64,000 nt of DNA from Stenotrophomonas pavanii (GTDB lineage: Bacteria > Pseudomonadota > Gammaproteobacteria > Xanthomonadales > Xanthomonadaceae), in assembly GCF_900101175.1 (NCBI RefSeq), contig NZ_FNFQ01000012.1, positions 1-64,000 of the forward strand, written 5' to 3'. How positions within the stretch are numbered: position 1 is the first letter of the stretch; every line of letters starts with the position of its first letter. A program made the position numbers and the translations under genes. Below are positions 30,318 to 40,756 of this stretch, piece by piece. The notes below the pieces were generated by a model, which saw only the letters and a list, made by a program, of their open reading frames with translations, was not told the origin of the DNA and made no database searches.

Positions 30318-33236
30318 ATGTACAACTTCCACCGCTCGGGCCGCGTGCTGCGCCCGTCCCGCCTGTGCATCGCGCTGCTCGCCGCCGGCCTGGCCACTGC
30401 TGCGCCGGCCGCCTTGGCCCAGAGTGCCGGCAGTGACCACGCTGTCGTGCAGCGCTTCGACATTCCCGCGCAACCACTGGATGAGGCGCTGCGCAGCTAC
30501 ATGCGCCAGTCTGGCGTGCAGGTGGTCTACCCCGCTGCGCTGGCACGTGGCGTAACCTCCCGCGCAGTCAGTGGCAGCCTTCCGGCGCACCAGGCGTTGC
30601 AACAGCTGCTGCAGGGCAGCGGCCTGGCGGTGCGCCGGGTCGGCGCAGAGGCCGTCACCCTGCAAGCGACGACGCTGGCGCAGGCGGACAGTGAAGTGAT
30701 CGTCACCGACACACTGAGCGTGGCCGGCGACCGGGTCGACAGCGGCGCGAGCAGTGATGAAGCACGCCTGCTCGACAGCTACCGCAGCGTGGGCTCCACC
30801 ACCACGCTCAGTCGCGCCCATTTGGAGCGTTTCCGTGGTACCTCCAACGGCGACATCATCAAGGGCGTGGCCGGTGTCACCGCCGGTGATCCGCGCGTGG
30901 GCAACGGCTTCGACGTCAACATCCGCGGCATCCAGGGCCAGGGCCGTGTGCCGGTGATCATCGATGGCGGTCAGTCCAGCATGGACACCTACCGCGGCTA
31001 TGCGGGCCAGTCGCAGCGCACCTACCTCGACCCGGACCTGATCTCCAGCCTGACCATCAGCAAGGGCCCGAGCCTGCAGGCCAACGCCTCCGGTGGCATC
31101 GGCGGCGTGGTCGAGATGGAGACGTTGAAGATCGGCGACGTGCTGCGCGAGGGCCGCGACGTCGGCGTGCGCGTGCGCGGTGGCCTGGCCAATGGCAGCG
31201 CCAACAACCTGCCGTCCTACAGTGCGGCGCCACGCACCGATCGCAGCGCCACCGGCAGCCAGTTCTTCAACGTGGCCGCCGCCGGTCATTGGGACCGCTT
31301 CGATCTGGTCGCTGCCTACGCTTACCGCGACAATGGCAACTACTTCTCGGGCCGGCATGGCTACGACGATTTCCCGCAGACCCGTCGCACCCTGGCGCCG
31401 TTGAATCCGCCGCGTACCGAGGTGTTCAACACCTCCTCGCGCTCGAAGTCGGCGCTGCTCAAGGGCACCTGGCGCATCGACGACGCGCAGACGCTGGAGG
31501 CCGGTTACCGCCGTTATGAAGGCACCGCCGGCGAGATCATGGCCTCGCAGATCATCCGGGTGGATCGTGACCGCATTCCGCAGTGGGATCCGGGCCACGT
31601 CGACATGGACAGCTACAGCCTGCGCTACCGCTTCAACCCGGACAGTGAGCGGGTCGACCTCCGCATCAATGCCGCCTACACCGATACCGACAGCGTGATG
31701 TACAACAGCCTGACCGGCATCACGCCGTGGTACTTCGATCGCCGCACCGAGTGGTACGACGCGCCCAGCTTCAGTGGCGATCCCGGCTACAAGGATGCCT
31801 ACCGGAACCCGCTGCGGCAGAAGCGCTTCAACCTGGATGCCAGCAACACCTCGACGTTCGACACCCACGCCGGTGCGTTCACGCTGGACTACGGCCTGTC
31901 CTACAGCGACGAAGACATCGCGCCGGGCAGCTCGGGCCCGATCAAGCACGACGACCTGGTCAACAACCGCTTCCTGCGCAACGCCGAGCGCAAGGAATAC
32001 AGCGCCGTGGCCTCGCTGAAGTGGCAGCCCGATGAACATTGGGAACTGCTGGCCGGCGGCCGCTGGAACCGCGTGGAGGTGCACGACCGCAACCGCTTGG
32101 CCACGCCCGAGGCCTACGCGGTGCAGGGCCAGTACCGCTACACCGAGCTGCTCAACGGCAACCCGGCACTGCCGTCGTGGCGCGCCAAGCGCATCGCGCT
32201 GCTGAACTGGTATCCGGATGCCAGCGGCAACTTCACCCAGGCCTCGCTGCTGGCCTCGCCGTATAAGAAGGGCACGGTGGCCGACATCGCCGGCTGGAAC
32301 TTCTACGACGCCGGCAAGGCGCAGGACCTGGAGGTGCCGGTCAGCTGGAGCTGGTCGCAGCCGATCCGCCGCCGCGACTCCGCGTTCTCGCCTACCGCCA
32401 GCGTGGCCTACCGCTTCAGCGAAGACACCCTGGTCTACGTGAAGTACGCCGAAGGCACCAAGCTGCCGAGCCTGTTCGAGACCACGCTGGGCCTGTTCAC
32501 CGCCGCTAAACCGGTGGGTGAGCTCAAGCCGGAGCGTGCGCGCAGCTGGGAAATCGGCGCCAGCACCCTCCGCTACGACCTGTTCACTGCCGGCGACCGC
32601 CTGGCGCTGAAGCTGGCGTATTTCGATACCCGCATCGACGACCTGATCACCCGCGATTACCGCACGCTGTCGGCCGGCCTGATCCGCAACGTGGACCAGT
32701 TCAAGGTCTCGGGCATGGAGTTCCAGTCCAGCTATGACAGCGGGAAGGTGTTTGCCGACCTGTCCGCGCATTATTACTTCAAGGCCAAGACCTGCGCGCC
32801 AGACATCGCCGCCGAGCGCCGGGCCTATGGCGCACAGCGCAGGAACGATGAGCTGGCCCACACGCCCGACTGCGTGGACGGCGGCTTCGAGGGGTCGTAC
32901 ACCAACACCCAGAACCCGCCGCGCTACATGGTCAACCTGACCCTGGGCTCGCGCCTGTTCGACGAGCGCCTGGCCTTCGGCACCCGCGTGGTCCACAACG
33001 CCGGCCCGATCAGCGCGCTGGACAAGGACTGGAACGTGGGCCTGTCGGCGATCCAGCAGCTGTACCGGCCAACCACGCTGGTGGATCTGTTCGCCAGCTG
33101 GCGCTTCAACGACCAGCTGTCGGTCGACGCCGGCGTGGACAACCTGACCGACCGCTACTACCTGGATCCGCTGGCGTTGGGCGTGATGCCGGCCCCGGGC
33201 CGCACTGCGCGGCTGGCGCTGACCTGGAAGTACTGA
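30318..33236 (+). CDS. TonB-dependent receptor with STN domain, probably for heme
   Basis: This 972-residue receptor has a signal peptide ending ALAQSAG. An STN signalling domain spans residues ~45-115 (QRFDIPAQPLDEALRSYMRQSGVQVVY), followed by a plug (NIRGIQGQGRVPVIIDGG, ISKGPSLQANASGGIGGVV). The barrel ends with WKY, an aromatic terminal residue. The STN domain pairs it with the upstream FecR/sigma genes. Heme as substrate is inferred from hemO 440 bp downstream and from general similarity to Has/Hmu-type receptors. The ATG at 30318 follows a leader that is not homologous in other frames. Confidence 0.92.
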   Translation: MYNFHRSGRVLRPSRLCIALLAAGLATAAPAALAQSAGSDHAVVQRFDIPAQPLDEALRSYMRQSGVQVVYPAALARGVTSRAVSGSLPAHQALQQLLQGSGLAVRRVGAEAVTLQATTLAQADSEVIVTDTLSVAGDRVDSGASSDEARLLDSYRSVGSTTTLSRAHLERFRGTSNGDIIKGVAGVTAGDPRVGNGFDVNIRGIQGQGRVPVIIDGGQSSMDTYRGYAGQSQRTYLDPDLISSLTISKGPSLQANASGGIGGVVEMETLKIGDVLREGRDVGVRVRGGLANGSANNLPSYSAAPRTDRSATGSQFFNVAAAGHWDRFDLVAAYAYRDNGNYFSGRHGYDDFPQTRRTLAPLNPPRTEVFNTSSRSKSALLKGTWRIDDAQTLEAGYRRYEGTAGEIMASQIIRVDRDRIPQWDPGHVDMDSYSLRYRFNPDSERVDLRINAAYTDTDSVMYNSLTGITPWYFDRRTEWYDAPSFSGDPGYKDAYRNPLRQKRFNLDASNTSTFDTHAGAFTLDYGLSYSDEDIAPGSSGPIKHDDLVNNRFLRNAERKEYSAVASLKWQPDEHWELLAGGRWNRVEVHDRNRLATPEAYAVQGQYRYTELLNGNPALPSWRAKRIALLNWYPDASGNFTQASLLASPYKKGTVADIAGWNFYDAGKAQDLEVPVSWSWSQPIRRRDSAFSPTASVAYRFSEDTLVYVKYAEGTKLPSLFETTLGLFTAAKPVGELKPERARSWEIGASTLRYDLFTAGDRLALKLAYFDTRIDDLITRDYRTLSAGLIRNVDQFKVSGMEFQSSYDSGKVFADLSAHYYFKAKTCAPDIAAERRAYGAQRRNDELAHTPDCVDGGFEGSYTNTQNPPRYMVNLTLGSRLFDERLAFGTRVVHNAGPISALDKDWNVGLSAIQQLYRPTTLVDLFASWRFNDQLSVDAGVDNLTDRYYLDPLALGVMPAPGRTARLALTWKY

Positions 33237-33255
33237 CCGATCGTGGATGAGCGAT

Positions 33256-33294
33256 GGGGTCGGATCCCTTTCCTGCGGAAAGGGCTCTGACCCC
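33256..33294. repeat. GGGGTC...GACCCC palindrome, copy 1
   Basis: A 39-bp palindrome with GGGGTCGGATCCCTTT-type left arm, GCGG centre and AAAGGGCTCTGACCCC right arm. It lies between the convergent heme-receptor and DUF2789 genes. The same element recurs at 34965, 54389 and 58812. Confidence 0.85.
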
Positions 33295-33314
33295 AACAGC
33301 GCGGGATACCCCGC

Positions 33315-33572
33315 TTACAGCCCCGTCGCCGCCTTCACGGCGTCCTCGTGCAGCGACTCGTTCAGCTCGTCCACCACGGTGGTCCATGCCGCATCAGCCT
33401 GCAGCGACTCGGACAGGAACTGGCGCTGGGCGTCGGTCCAGTAGGGCGCCTCGACCACTTCCACGTCGGTGGCCAGCTGGTGCTCGCGGATGAAGCGGGC
33501 GATGCCCTCGGCGCTGGCGTCCAGGCCCAGTTGGAGGAACAGGTTGGTCATGCGCGGTTCGGTGGTGATCAT
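33315..33572 (-). CDS. DUF2789 protein
   Basis: This 85-residue protein is recognised as DUF2789 by LFLQLGLDASAEGIARFI, EAPYWTDAQRQFLSESL and the ending VVDELNESLH. It is predicted to be all-helical and cytosolic. Function is unknown. It is convergent with the receptor gene and divergent from hemO, with AGGA upstream of the ATG at 33572. Linkage to the heme locus may be incidental. Confidence 0.85.
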   Translation of the reverse strand: MITTEPRMTNLFLQLGLDASAEGIARFIREHQLATDVEVVEAPYWTDAQRQFLSESLQADAAWTTVVDELNESLHEDAVKAATGL

Positions 33573-33678
33573 CAGCGGTGTCCTGCAGCAAGAAGGGATG
33601 GTCCATTATCGGTATCCACCGCCTTGGGGAAAGCCCCGTGGCAAACGTCTACAGCACGACGACTCCCTGGCATTCCCC

Positions 33679-34266
33679 ATGAACGCATACCTCGCTCCCG
33701 AAGACAGCCGCAGCCTACGGCTCAAGGCCGCCACCCGCGACAGTCACGCTGCCCTGGACAAGCGCATCATGGCCGGCGACATCTTCGCCGACCGCAGCAA
33801 CTTCGCCCGTTTCCTGCGCGTGCAGTACCGCTTCCACCGCAGCATTGATGCGCTGTACGCCAACCCTGCGCTGGACGCGCTGCTGCCCGGCCTGGGCGAG
33901 CGCCGCCGCCTGGCCCAGGTTGCCCGCGATCTGCAGGACCTGGAGCAGGCGCTCCCGGGCGCGGACATCGCCGCACTGCCCTCGGACTTGGCGCTGCCGG
34001 CGGCCCTCGGCTGGCTGTACGTGGCCGAAGGCTCCAACCTGGGCGGCACCGTGCTGTACAAGATGGCCGCCAGGCTCGGCCTGGACCGTGATTTCGGCGC
34101 CCGCCACCTGGCCGCGCATCCGGATGGCGCCGCGCGCCACTGGCGCGAGTTCACCGCTGCGCTGGACGCGGTTGCGCTGAGCGCCGAGCAGGAACAGCAG
34201 GTGATCGACGCCGCCGATGCCGCGTTCCGCAGCGTGCACGGCCATGTCGAAGCGGAATTCGACTGA
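33679..34266 (+). CDS. hemO: Heme oxygenase (HemO/BphO family)
   Basis: HemO opens heme to biliverdin, CO and Fe2+, giving access to heme iron. In this 195-residue protein the proximal ligand is His23 (TRDSHAALDK). The distal helix contains the family's LGWLYVAEGSNLGGTVL glycine-rich kink. The start at ATG 33679 gives the normal length. The ECF sigma, FecR and STN-receptor genes upstream make a heme-uptake signalling locus. No bacteriophytochrome follows, so an iron-release role is favoured over chromophore supply. Confidence 0.95.
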   Translation: MNAYLAPEDSRSLRLKAATRDSHAALDKRIMAGDIFADRSNFARFLRVQYRFHRSIDALYANPALDALLPGLGERRRLAQVARDLQDLEQALPGADIAALPSDLALPAALGWLYVAEGSNLGGTVLYKMAARLGLDRDFGARHLAAHPDGAARHWREFTAALDAVALSAEQEQQVIDAADAAFRSVHGHVEAEFD

Positions 34267-34297
34267 TGTGCCACGTCTGCGCACGGAGACCGCGCTG

Positions 34298-34765
34298 ATG
34301 CGCTGGCTCTGGTTCGCGCTGGGCTGGGTGATGGTCGGCCTCGGGGTGATCGGCGCGTTGCTGCCGGTGATGCCCACCACCATCTTCCTGATCCTGGCCG
34401 TGGGCTGCTTCGCGCGCAGCTCGCCGAAGTTCGAGCAGCGCCTGCTCGCACATCCGCGCTATGGCCCGTCGCTGCGGCTGTGGCGCGAGCAGGGCGCGGT
34501 GTCGCGCAAGGGCAAGGCGTTCGCCAGTGCAGGGATGGCGCTGGGCTTTGTGCTGTTCTGCTGGGGCGCGCAGCCGTCATGGCGCCTGCTGCTGGGCGTG
34601 GGCCTGTTCTTTGCGGCCAGCGCTGGCTACGTGCTCAGCCGGCCAGCACCGCGTCTGGAGTCCCCTCCGGTCGTGGAAGTGGACGATGCCACGGACCCGC
34701 GCGCGGCCCGCCACCGCGCCGCGCCCCCGGGCGATGAGGGAACCCGGAACGATGCTGCCTGCTGA
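34298..34765 (+). CDS. DUF454 (YbaN-like) inner-membrane protein
   Basis: A 155-residue membrane protein with three to four hydrophobic helices. It carries the YbaN signature LGVIGALLPVMPTTIFLILAVGCFARSSPKFEQRLL near its start. The last ~30 residues are polar and Pro/Arg-rich, and overlap the start of the exbB remnant by 14 bp. It follows hemO by 31 bp, so it is probably co-transcribed. DUF454 genes often lie beside heme oxygenase; the role is unknown. Confidence 0.9.
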   Translation: MRWLWFALGWVMVGLGVIGALLPVMPTTIFLILAVGCFARSSPKFEQRLLAHPRYGPSLRLWREQGAVSRKGKAFASAGMALGFVLFCWGAQPSWRLLLGVGLFFAASAGYVLSRPAPRLESPPVVEVDDATDPRAARHRAAPPGDEGTRNDAAC

Positions 34766-34964
34766 CCTGGCCCCCGACGTAGTGGTGAAGTCGGTGATGA
34801 TCGCGCTGGCCCTGGCCTCGCTGGCGACCTGGGCCGTGCTGCTGGCCAAGGGCTGCGAACTGGCCCGCGCCGAGCCTGCCCGGCGAGCGCGCCGCATCTT
34901 CATGGTGGCCGCACCGCTGGCCCGTGCCGGTTTCGTTCTTCCTGCGTGGCCGCTGACCGCCGTC
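34752..34964 (+). pseudogene. exbB: exbB remnant, truncated after the first transmembrane helix
   Basis: From the ATG at 34752 the first ~50 residues match the N-terminus of ExbB. DVVVKSVMIALALASLATWAVLLAKGCE corresponds to the DIVVKCVMIGLILASVVTWAI-type first helix of E. coli ExbB, and a basic ARRARR follows. Homology then stops, and at 34965 a GGGGTC palindrome and a SMAG repeat begin, followed by hppA in opposite orientation. The second and third helices and exbD/tonB are absent. The frame remains open into the repeats but would not make a functional ExbB. Confidence 0.8.
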
Positions 34965-35003
34965 GGGGTCGGATCCCTTTCCGCAGGAAAGGGCTCTGAC
35001 CCC
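34965..35003. repeat. GGGGTC...GACCCC palindrome, copy 2, at the exbB break
   Basis: Same element as at 33256, with the centre reversed (CGCAGG rather than CTGCGG). It marks the point where exbB homology ends. Confidence 0.85.
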
Positions 35004-35015
35004 GTCAAGCCTGCC

Positions 35016-35034
35016 ATCCACGCATCGCGTGGAC

Positions 35035-35038
<4 letters not shown>
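35016..35038 (-). repeat. SMAG repeat supplying the hppA stop codon
   Basis: ATCCACGCATCGCGTGGACCTAC; the tag GTAG reads on the minus strand. Its TAG (35037-35035) is the hppA stop. Confidence 0.9.
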
Positions 35039-37062
<2,024 letters not shown>

Positions 37063-37373
37063 TAGACCCCTCCGCAGAATGGATGTAGGCATCCAGTGGC
37101 GATGAACGGCACCACGAGGGGGACGACGGGCTGCAGCCTGGAACCAACCCGTACCGACCTTGGCGGTCGTCCGACGTATGGCGGTGTTCAGCATTCCCTG
37201 GTGCCCGCAGTATGCGTGCCGCCACTTGTAGAGTCGAGCCATGCTCGACTGGCGCTCTACGAGCGCGCGGGCCCTGCCGCCGGGCCATGGGCACGATCCG
37301 AGAGCCATCCGGCCTTTGCGCCCCGTTAAGCCAGTCTCTGCAAGCCTGCGCACAGTCCCGTAGGAGATCCCAC
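37063..37373. other. Divergent hppA / exported-protein intergenic region
   Basis: This 311-bp gap carries a SMAG repeat at 37228-37250, a small GGATG..GGCATCC dyad next to the hppA start, and TAGGAGA before the gene at 37374. No strong promoter boxes or credible ORF are seen; the minus-strand frame extending hppA has no homology. Confidence 0.5.
37228..37250 (+). repeat. SMAG repeat upstream of the exported-protein gene
   Basis: GTAG followed by AGTCGAGCCATGCTCGACT, a perfect 8-bp arm pair with a short loop. A GGCGCTC segment pairs with GAGCGCG just beyond it. Confidence 0.85.
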
Positions 37374-37877
37374 ATGCGCCTGTCCCTGTTGATGCTTGCC
37401 GCCCTGGTCCCGGCCGTGCCGGCATTCGCCGCGGAAACCCCGGAACTGCAGCGTGCCGTGGGCGCGCCCCAGGCGGTGGGTGCGGTGCATACGTTGCGCC
37501 AGATCCCCGAGGCCTGCGCGCGGCTGGAAGGTGCGTTCACCGGCGATGCCGCCGCGCCGTACCGCTTCTCTGCCGTGCGTACCAGCGAACAGTGCCAGCC
37601 ACGCGCGCGCTTCGTCGATTACACCAAGGCGCAGCCAAGTGCGGACAAGGGCTGGAAACTCAACGATGTGATCCGCGTGCCGAACGCGGCGTGCCCGGCC
37701 CAGCAGGCCGTGGTGCGGGTGTGGCGCCTTCCGTCGAGCAACAAGGTCGAGCTGGACGGCCAGGGCCAGTCGCGCATCTACCTGGAGGAGGCGAAGAAGC
37801 AGGCCGCGGCCGGGCAGATTCCGCAGGTGACGATGTTCGCCGCGCAGTTGCAGATGGAAGGCAAGGCCTGCAATTGA
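37374..37877 (+). CDS. Hypothetical exported protein
   Basis: A 167-residue protein with a signal peptide ([19 protein letters not shown], cleavage before AET) and four cysteines in the mature part (EACAR, EQCQP, AACPA, KACN). TAGGAGA lies 6-12 bp before the ATG. No family is recognised; it reads as a periplasmic protein common in Xanthomonadaceae. SMAG repeats flank it on both sides. Confidence 0.75.
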   Translation: MRLSLLMLAALVPAVPAFAAETPELQRAVGAPQAVGAVHTLRQIPEACARLEGAFTGDAAAPYRFSAVRTSEQCQPRARFVDYTKAQPSADKGWKLNDVIRVPNAACPAQQAVVRVWRLPSSNKVELDGQGQSRIYLEEAKKQAAAGQIPQVTMFAAQLQMEGKACN

Positions 37878-37895
37878 GGCCGTCCAGCAGCGCGA

Positions 37896-37957
37896 ATCCA
37901 CGCAGGGCGTGGATCTACTGGATGGGAGACCTGGGTAGTGCCGGCCGCTGGCCGGCA
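37896..37957. repeat. Two divergently tagged SMAG repeats
   Basis: Copy one (37896-37918) has its GTAG on the minus strand; copy two (37935-37957, GTAG then TGCCGGCCGC) is on the plus strand. They occupy the gap between the convergent genes ending at 37877 and 37969. Confidence 0.9.
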
Positions 37958-37968
37958 TCCCGCCATCT

Positions 37969-38358
37969 TCACTCCGCCAGCGTCGCCCCACGCGCCACCA
38001 GCAGCTCGCGCAACGCCCTGCGATGGCAGTGCGCTTCGTCTTCGCAGTAGCAGCCCACGCTGAGGTCGCTGTGCCGCGACATCGCGGCCAGCAGGTCCAG
38101 CGCGTGGGCCGCATCCGGGGCCTTCATCTCAGTCGTGTAGCGGCGGAAGAAGGCCGTCCAGTCGGCCACCGACTTGGCCTCGTGCGCCTGCTTCACCAGC
38201 GCCGCGCTGGGTGACAGGGTCGGGAACCAGACGTCGTACCAGTCCTGTCGTGCGAACTCGCTGCGTGGCACGCCCCGCGGCGGCCGCCTGACGGTGCCGA
38301 TGCGCAGCCCCTCGCCGGGGTGGCGCGGCGTACCCAGTCGAACAACACGCAGTGCCAT
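37969..38358 (-). CDS. DUF488 family protein
   Basis: A 129-residue protein matching DUF488. It has the start LRVVRLGTPR, the RQDWYDVWFPTLSPS segment and a C-terminal cysteine motif (GCYCEDEAHCHRRALRELL) that in this family resembles a metal- or nucleic-acid-binding site. Function is unknown. GGAGAG before the ATG lies right next to the 98-bp inverted-repeat element that separates it from pfp, so it is probably transcribed independently of pfp. Confidence 0.88.
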   Translation of the reverse strand: MALRVVRLGTPRHPGEGLRIGTVRRPPRGVPRSEFARQDWYDVWFPTLSPSAALVKQAHEAKSVADWTAFFRRYTTEMKAPDAAHALDLLAAMSRHSDLSVGCYCEDEAHCHRRALRELLVARGATLAE

Positions 38359-38369
38359 GGCATCTCTCC

Positions 38370-38467
38370 AAAAAGGGGACGGAGGGGATTAAGTCGTATC
38401 CGGCCCGTTGCTGACGCCGAGGGGCACGGAGGGGCCTATGCGACTTAATCCCCTCCGTCCCCTTTTT
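38370..38467. repeat. Long inverted-repeat element, family GGGGACGG, copy A
   Basis: Perfect 27-bp terminal inverted repeats at 38370-38396 and 38441-38467 (AAAAAGGGGACGGAGGGG... and its complement ending CCCCTTTTT) enclose a 44-bp GC-rich centre. It lies between the pfp stop and the DUF488 ribosome-binding site and resembles a non-autonomous mobile or terminator-like element. Copies B and C are at 55608 and 61469. Confidence 0.9.
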
Positions 38468-38472
38468 AGTGA

Positions 38473-39729
38473 TCAGCCCTCGAAGGCCGGCAGCTTCTGC
38501 TTCACCGCCACATTCTTCAGGGTGACGTACTTGGGCAGGCCATCGGTGCCATACGGCAGCGGTGCTTCGCCCTTGATCAGCGGTGACAGGTAGGCGCGCG
38601 CCTTGGCCGTGATGCCGAAGCCATCGCGGCGGATGAAACCGGCCGGCATCTTCTTCTCGTGGTTGGCGATCTTCGACAACGGCGCGGCTTCGATCTTCCA
38701 GCGATACGGTGCATCGCTGCTGCGCACGATCACCGGCATCACGCCGTTCTGGCCCTTCAGTGCCAGCTGCACCGCGGCCTTGCCCACCGCCTGCGCCTGC
38801 TCCCAGTCGGTCCTGCTGGCCAGGTGGCGGGCCGAGCGCTGCAGGTAGTCGGGCAGTGCCCAGTGCACCTTCAGGCCCAGCTGATCCTTGACCCGGCCAG
38901 CCAGGTGCGCGGCCACGCCGCCCAGCTGCGCATGCCCAAACGAGTCCTTGCCACCGCCGGCATCGGCAACGAAGCGGCCATCGGCGGTGGCAATGCCCTC
39001 CGAGGCCACCACCACGCAATAGCCGACGCGCTCGACCACCGCCTTGACCCTGGCCAGGAACGCGGCCTCGTCGTAGGCGCGTTCGGGCAGCAGGATGATG
39101 TGCGGTGCTTCGTCATCACCGTTGCCGGCCAGGCCGGCGGCGGCGGCCAGCCAGCCGGCATGTCGGCCCATCGCCTCGTAGATGAAGACACGGGTCGAGG
39201 TCTCGGCCATCGCCGCGACGTCCAGCGCCGCTTCGCGCACCGAGACGGCGGTGTACTTGGCGGCGGAGCCGAAGCCAGGGCAGGTGTCGGTCACCGCCAG
39301 ATCGTTGTCGATGGTCTTGGGCACGCCGATGCAGGTCAGGTCGTAGCCGGAGGCCTTGGCCAGCTGTGAGACCTTCAGCGCGGTATCGGCCGAGTCGTTG
39401 CCACCGTTGTAGAGGAACCAGCGCACGTCATGCGCGCGCAGCACCTCCAGCAGGCGGTCATAGCGGGCGCGGTCGGCGTCCAGCGACTTCAGCTTGACCC
39501 GGCACGAACCGAAGGCCCCGCCCGGGGTATGGGCGAGCGCACGGATCGCGGCGGCGCTCTCCTTGCTGGTGTCGATCAGCTCCTCGCGCAGCGCGCCGAG
39601 GATGCCGTTGCGGGCGGCCAGGACCTTGATGCCCTTGGCCCGGGCCTGCTCGATCACCGCCGCTGCCGTGGCATTGATGACGGCGGTGACACCGCCGGAC
39701 TGGGCATAAAGGAGGGTACCGTTGCGCAT
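38473..39729 (-). CDS. pfp: Pyrophosphate-dependent 6-phosphofructokinase
   Basis: This 418-residue enzyme is of the PPi-dependent class. The donor-site motif reads GGNDSA rather than the GGDGS of ATP enzymes, and the catalytic segment is GVPKTIDNDLAVTDT, with the Lys typical of PPi use. YEAMGRHAGWLAAA is the fructose-6-phosphate site. The reaction is reversible, so it can run in glycolysis or gluconeogenesis. The ATG at 39729 gives MRNGTLLYAQSGG, the family start. It is divergent from adk; the membrane pyrophosphatase is 1.4 kb away. Confidence 0.95.
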   Translation of the reverse strand: MRNGTLLYAQSGGVTAVINATAAAVIEQARAKGIKVLAARNGILGALREELIDTSKESAAAIRALAHTPGGAFGSCRVKLKSLDADRARYDRLLEVLRAHDVRWFLYNGGNDSADTALKVSQLAKASGYDLTCIGVPKTIDNDLAVTDTCPGFGSAAKYTAVSVREAALDVAAMAETSTRVFIYEAMGRHAGWLAAAAGLAGNGDDEAPHIILLPERAYDEAAFLARVKAVVERVGYCVVVASEGIATADGRFVADAGGGKDSFGHAQLGGVAAHLAGRVKDQLGLKVHWALPDYLQRSARHLASRTDWEQAQAVGKAAVQLALKGQNGVMPVIVRSSDAPYRWKIEAAPLSKIANHEKKMPAGFIRRDGFGITAKARAYLSPLIKGEAPLPYGTDGLPKYVTLKNVAVKQKLPAFEG

Positions 39730-39865
39730 GCTTCTACCTGTTGGGGGGAAGGGACATTGCAGGGACATTACCCGGATGCGGTAAAGTGGCGCTATTGCGG
39801 TGCAGCGATACCGGACCGTCCGGGACGCGAACCTTCTTTGTTTTCAACACGTTGGAGTCAGGTCA

Positions 39866-40429
39866 ATGCGATTGGTTCTGTTGGGACCGCCCGGTTCGGG
39901 CAAGGGGACACAGGCGACGCGCCTGAAGGAAAAGCTGGGGATCGCCCACATTTCGACCGGTGACATGCTGCGCGCGGAAATCGCCGCCGGCACCGAGCTG
40001 GGCAAGCAGGCCAAGACGGTGATGGATGCCGGCAACCTGGTGTCGGACGACATCCTGCTGGGCATGCTGGAGTCGCGCCTGACCCAGGCCGATGTCGCCA
40101 AGGGCTTCATCCTCGATGGTTATCCGCGCAACGTGGCCCAGGCCAATGCGATGGACGGCCTGCTGGCCAAGATCGGCCAGCCGCTGGACGCGGTGGTGCA
40201 GCTGGATGTGCCCACCGAGCTGCTGGTGGACCGCATTGCCGGTCGTGCCAAGGAGCAGGGCCGCGCCGATGACAACCCGGAAGCAGTGCGCCAGCGCCTG
40301 CAGGTCTACAACGACCAGACCGCCCCGGTGGTCGACTTCTACGCCGGCCGTGGCACCCTGGCCCGCGTCGATGGCGTCGGCGAGCTGGACGAGATCGAAG
40401 CCCGCATCCTGGCGGCGATCAAGGCCTGA
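39866..40429 (+). CDS. adk: Adenylate kinase (short-LID type)
   Basis: This enzyme catalyses ATP + AMP to 2 ADP. The 187-residue protein has the P-loop GPPGSGKGT at residues 7-15, the AMP-site STGDMLR and DGYPRNVAQA, and a short LID without zinc cysteines, which accounts for the length below the usual ~214. GGAGTCAGG lies upstream of the ATG at 39866; the longer frame from 39800 is not homologous. It is divergent from pfp and closed by a strong terminator. Confidence 0.97.
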   Translation: MRLVLLGPPGSGKGTQATRLKEKLGIAHISTGDMLRAEIAAGTELGKQAKTVMDAGNLVSDDILLGMLESRLTQADVAKGFILDGYPRNVAQANAMDGLLAKIGQPLDAVVQLDVPTELLVDRIAGRAKEQGRADDNPEAVRQRLQVYNDQTAPVVDFYAGRGTLARVDGVGELDEIEARILAAIKA

Positions 40430-40465
40430 TCCGGCAGGGCCGCGTGCTGCTGGCCCTGCGGGCGC

Positions 40466-40504
40466 AAAAAACACAGGCCTGGTCCGCGAGGATCAGGCCT
40501 GTGT
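40466..40504 (+). terminator. adk terminator
   Basis: A 15-bp near-perfect stem (ACACAGGCCTGGTCC with GGATCAGGCCTGTGT, loop GCGA) flanked by A6 on the left and CGTTTG on the right, 36 bp after the adk stop. It could work in both directions. Confidence 0.85.
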
Positions 40505-40639
40505 CGTTTGATAGGCGCCAGCGAAGGGCTTGCTCAGGGCCCCGCAGCATGAGCTCCCTTGGGGATGGCCTCTTGGGGAGTAGGACCGGTTCGGGTACTG
40601 CGGCTGGCAGTTCGAATTGTGTCCGGGTTCACAGAACAT

Positions 40640-40713
40640 CGCTATCGGGAATTCCCTGACAGCTGATTGGAGTTTTCTCACATCCCGTGTAGGGGTTGTC
40701 TTACCCGATAGCG
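40640..40713 (+). promoter_or_regulatory. Inverted repeat in the mpl 5' region
   Basis: CGCTATCGGG (40640-40649) and CCCGATAGCG (40704-40713) form a perfect 10-bp stem closing a 54-base loop that contains an inner GGGAATTCCC palindrome start and a CCCGTGTAGGGG mini-stem. It lies 43 bp upstream of the mpl ATG. It could be a structured leader RNA or an operator pair. Confidence 0.4.
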
Positions 40714-40756
40714 GACATTGGCCCTATACAGCCGTCATCGGTCACAATCCTCGGTC

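Larger units (their letters stand above)
40430..40756. other. adk-mpl intergenic region
   Basis: 327 bp without a credible gene. It holds the adk terminator (40466-40504), a perfect GGGAATTCCC palindrome (40647-40656), a 10-bp inverted repeat spanning 40640-40713, and a possible mpl promoter (TTGTCT near 40697, CTATACA near 40724). A GTTCGAATT segment resembles a tRNA T-loop, but no cloverleaf can be drawn. Confidence 0.5.

Noticed and set aside
30300..33296. A 998-codon minus-strand frame opposite the heme receptor
   Set aside because: It has the same shadow properties as the frame over the first receptor; the plus-strand receptor is clearly real.
40605..40640. A tRNA-like T-loop (GTTCGAATT) before mpl
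   Set aside because: No acceptor, D or anticodon stems can be formed around it.
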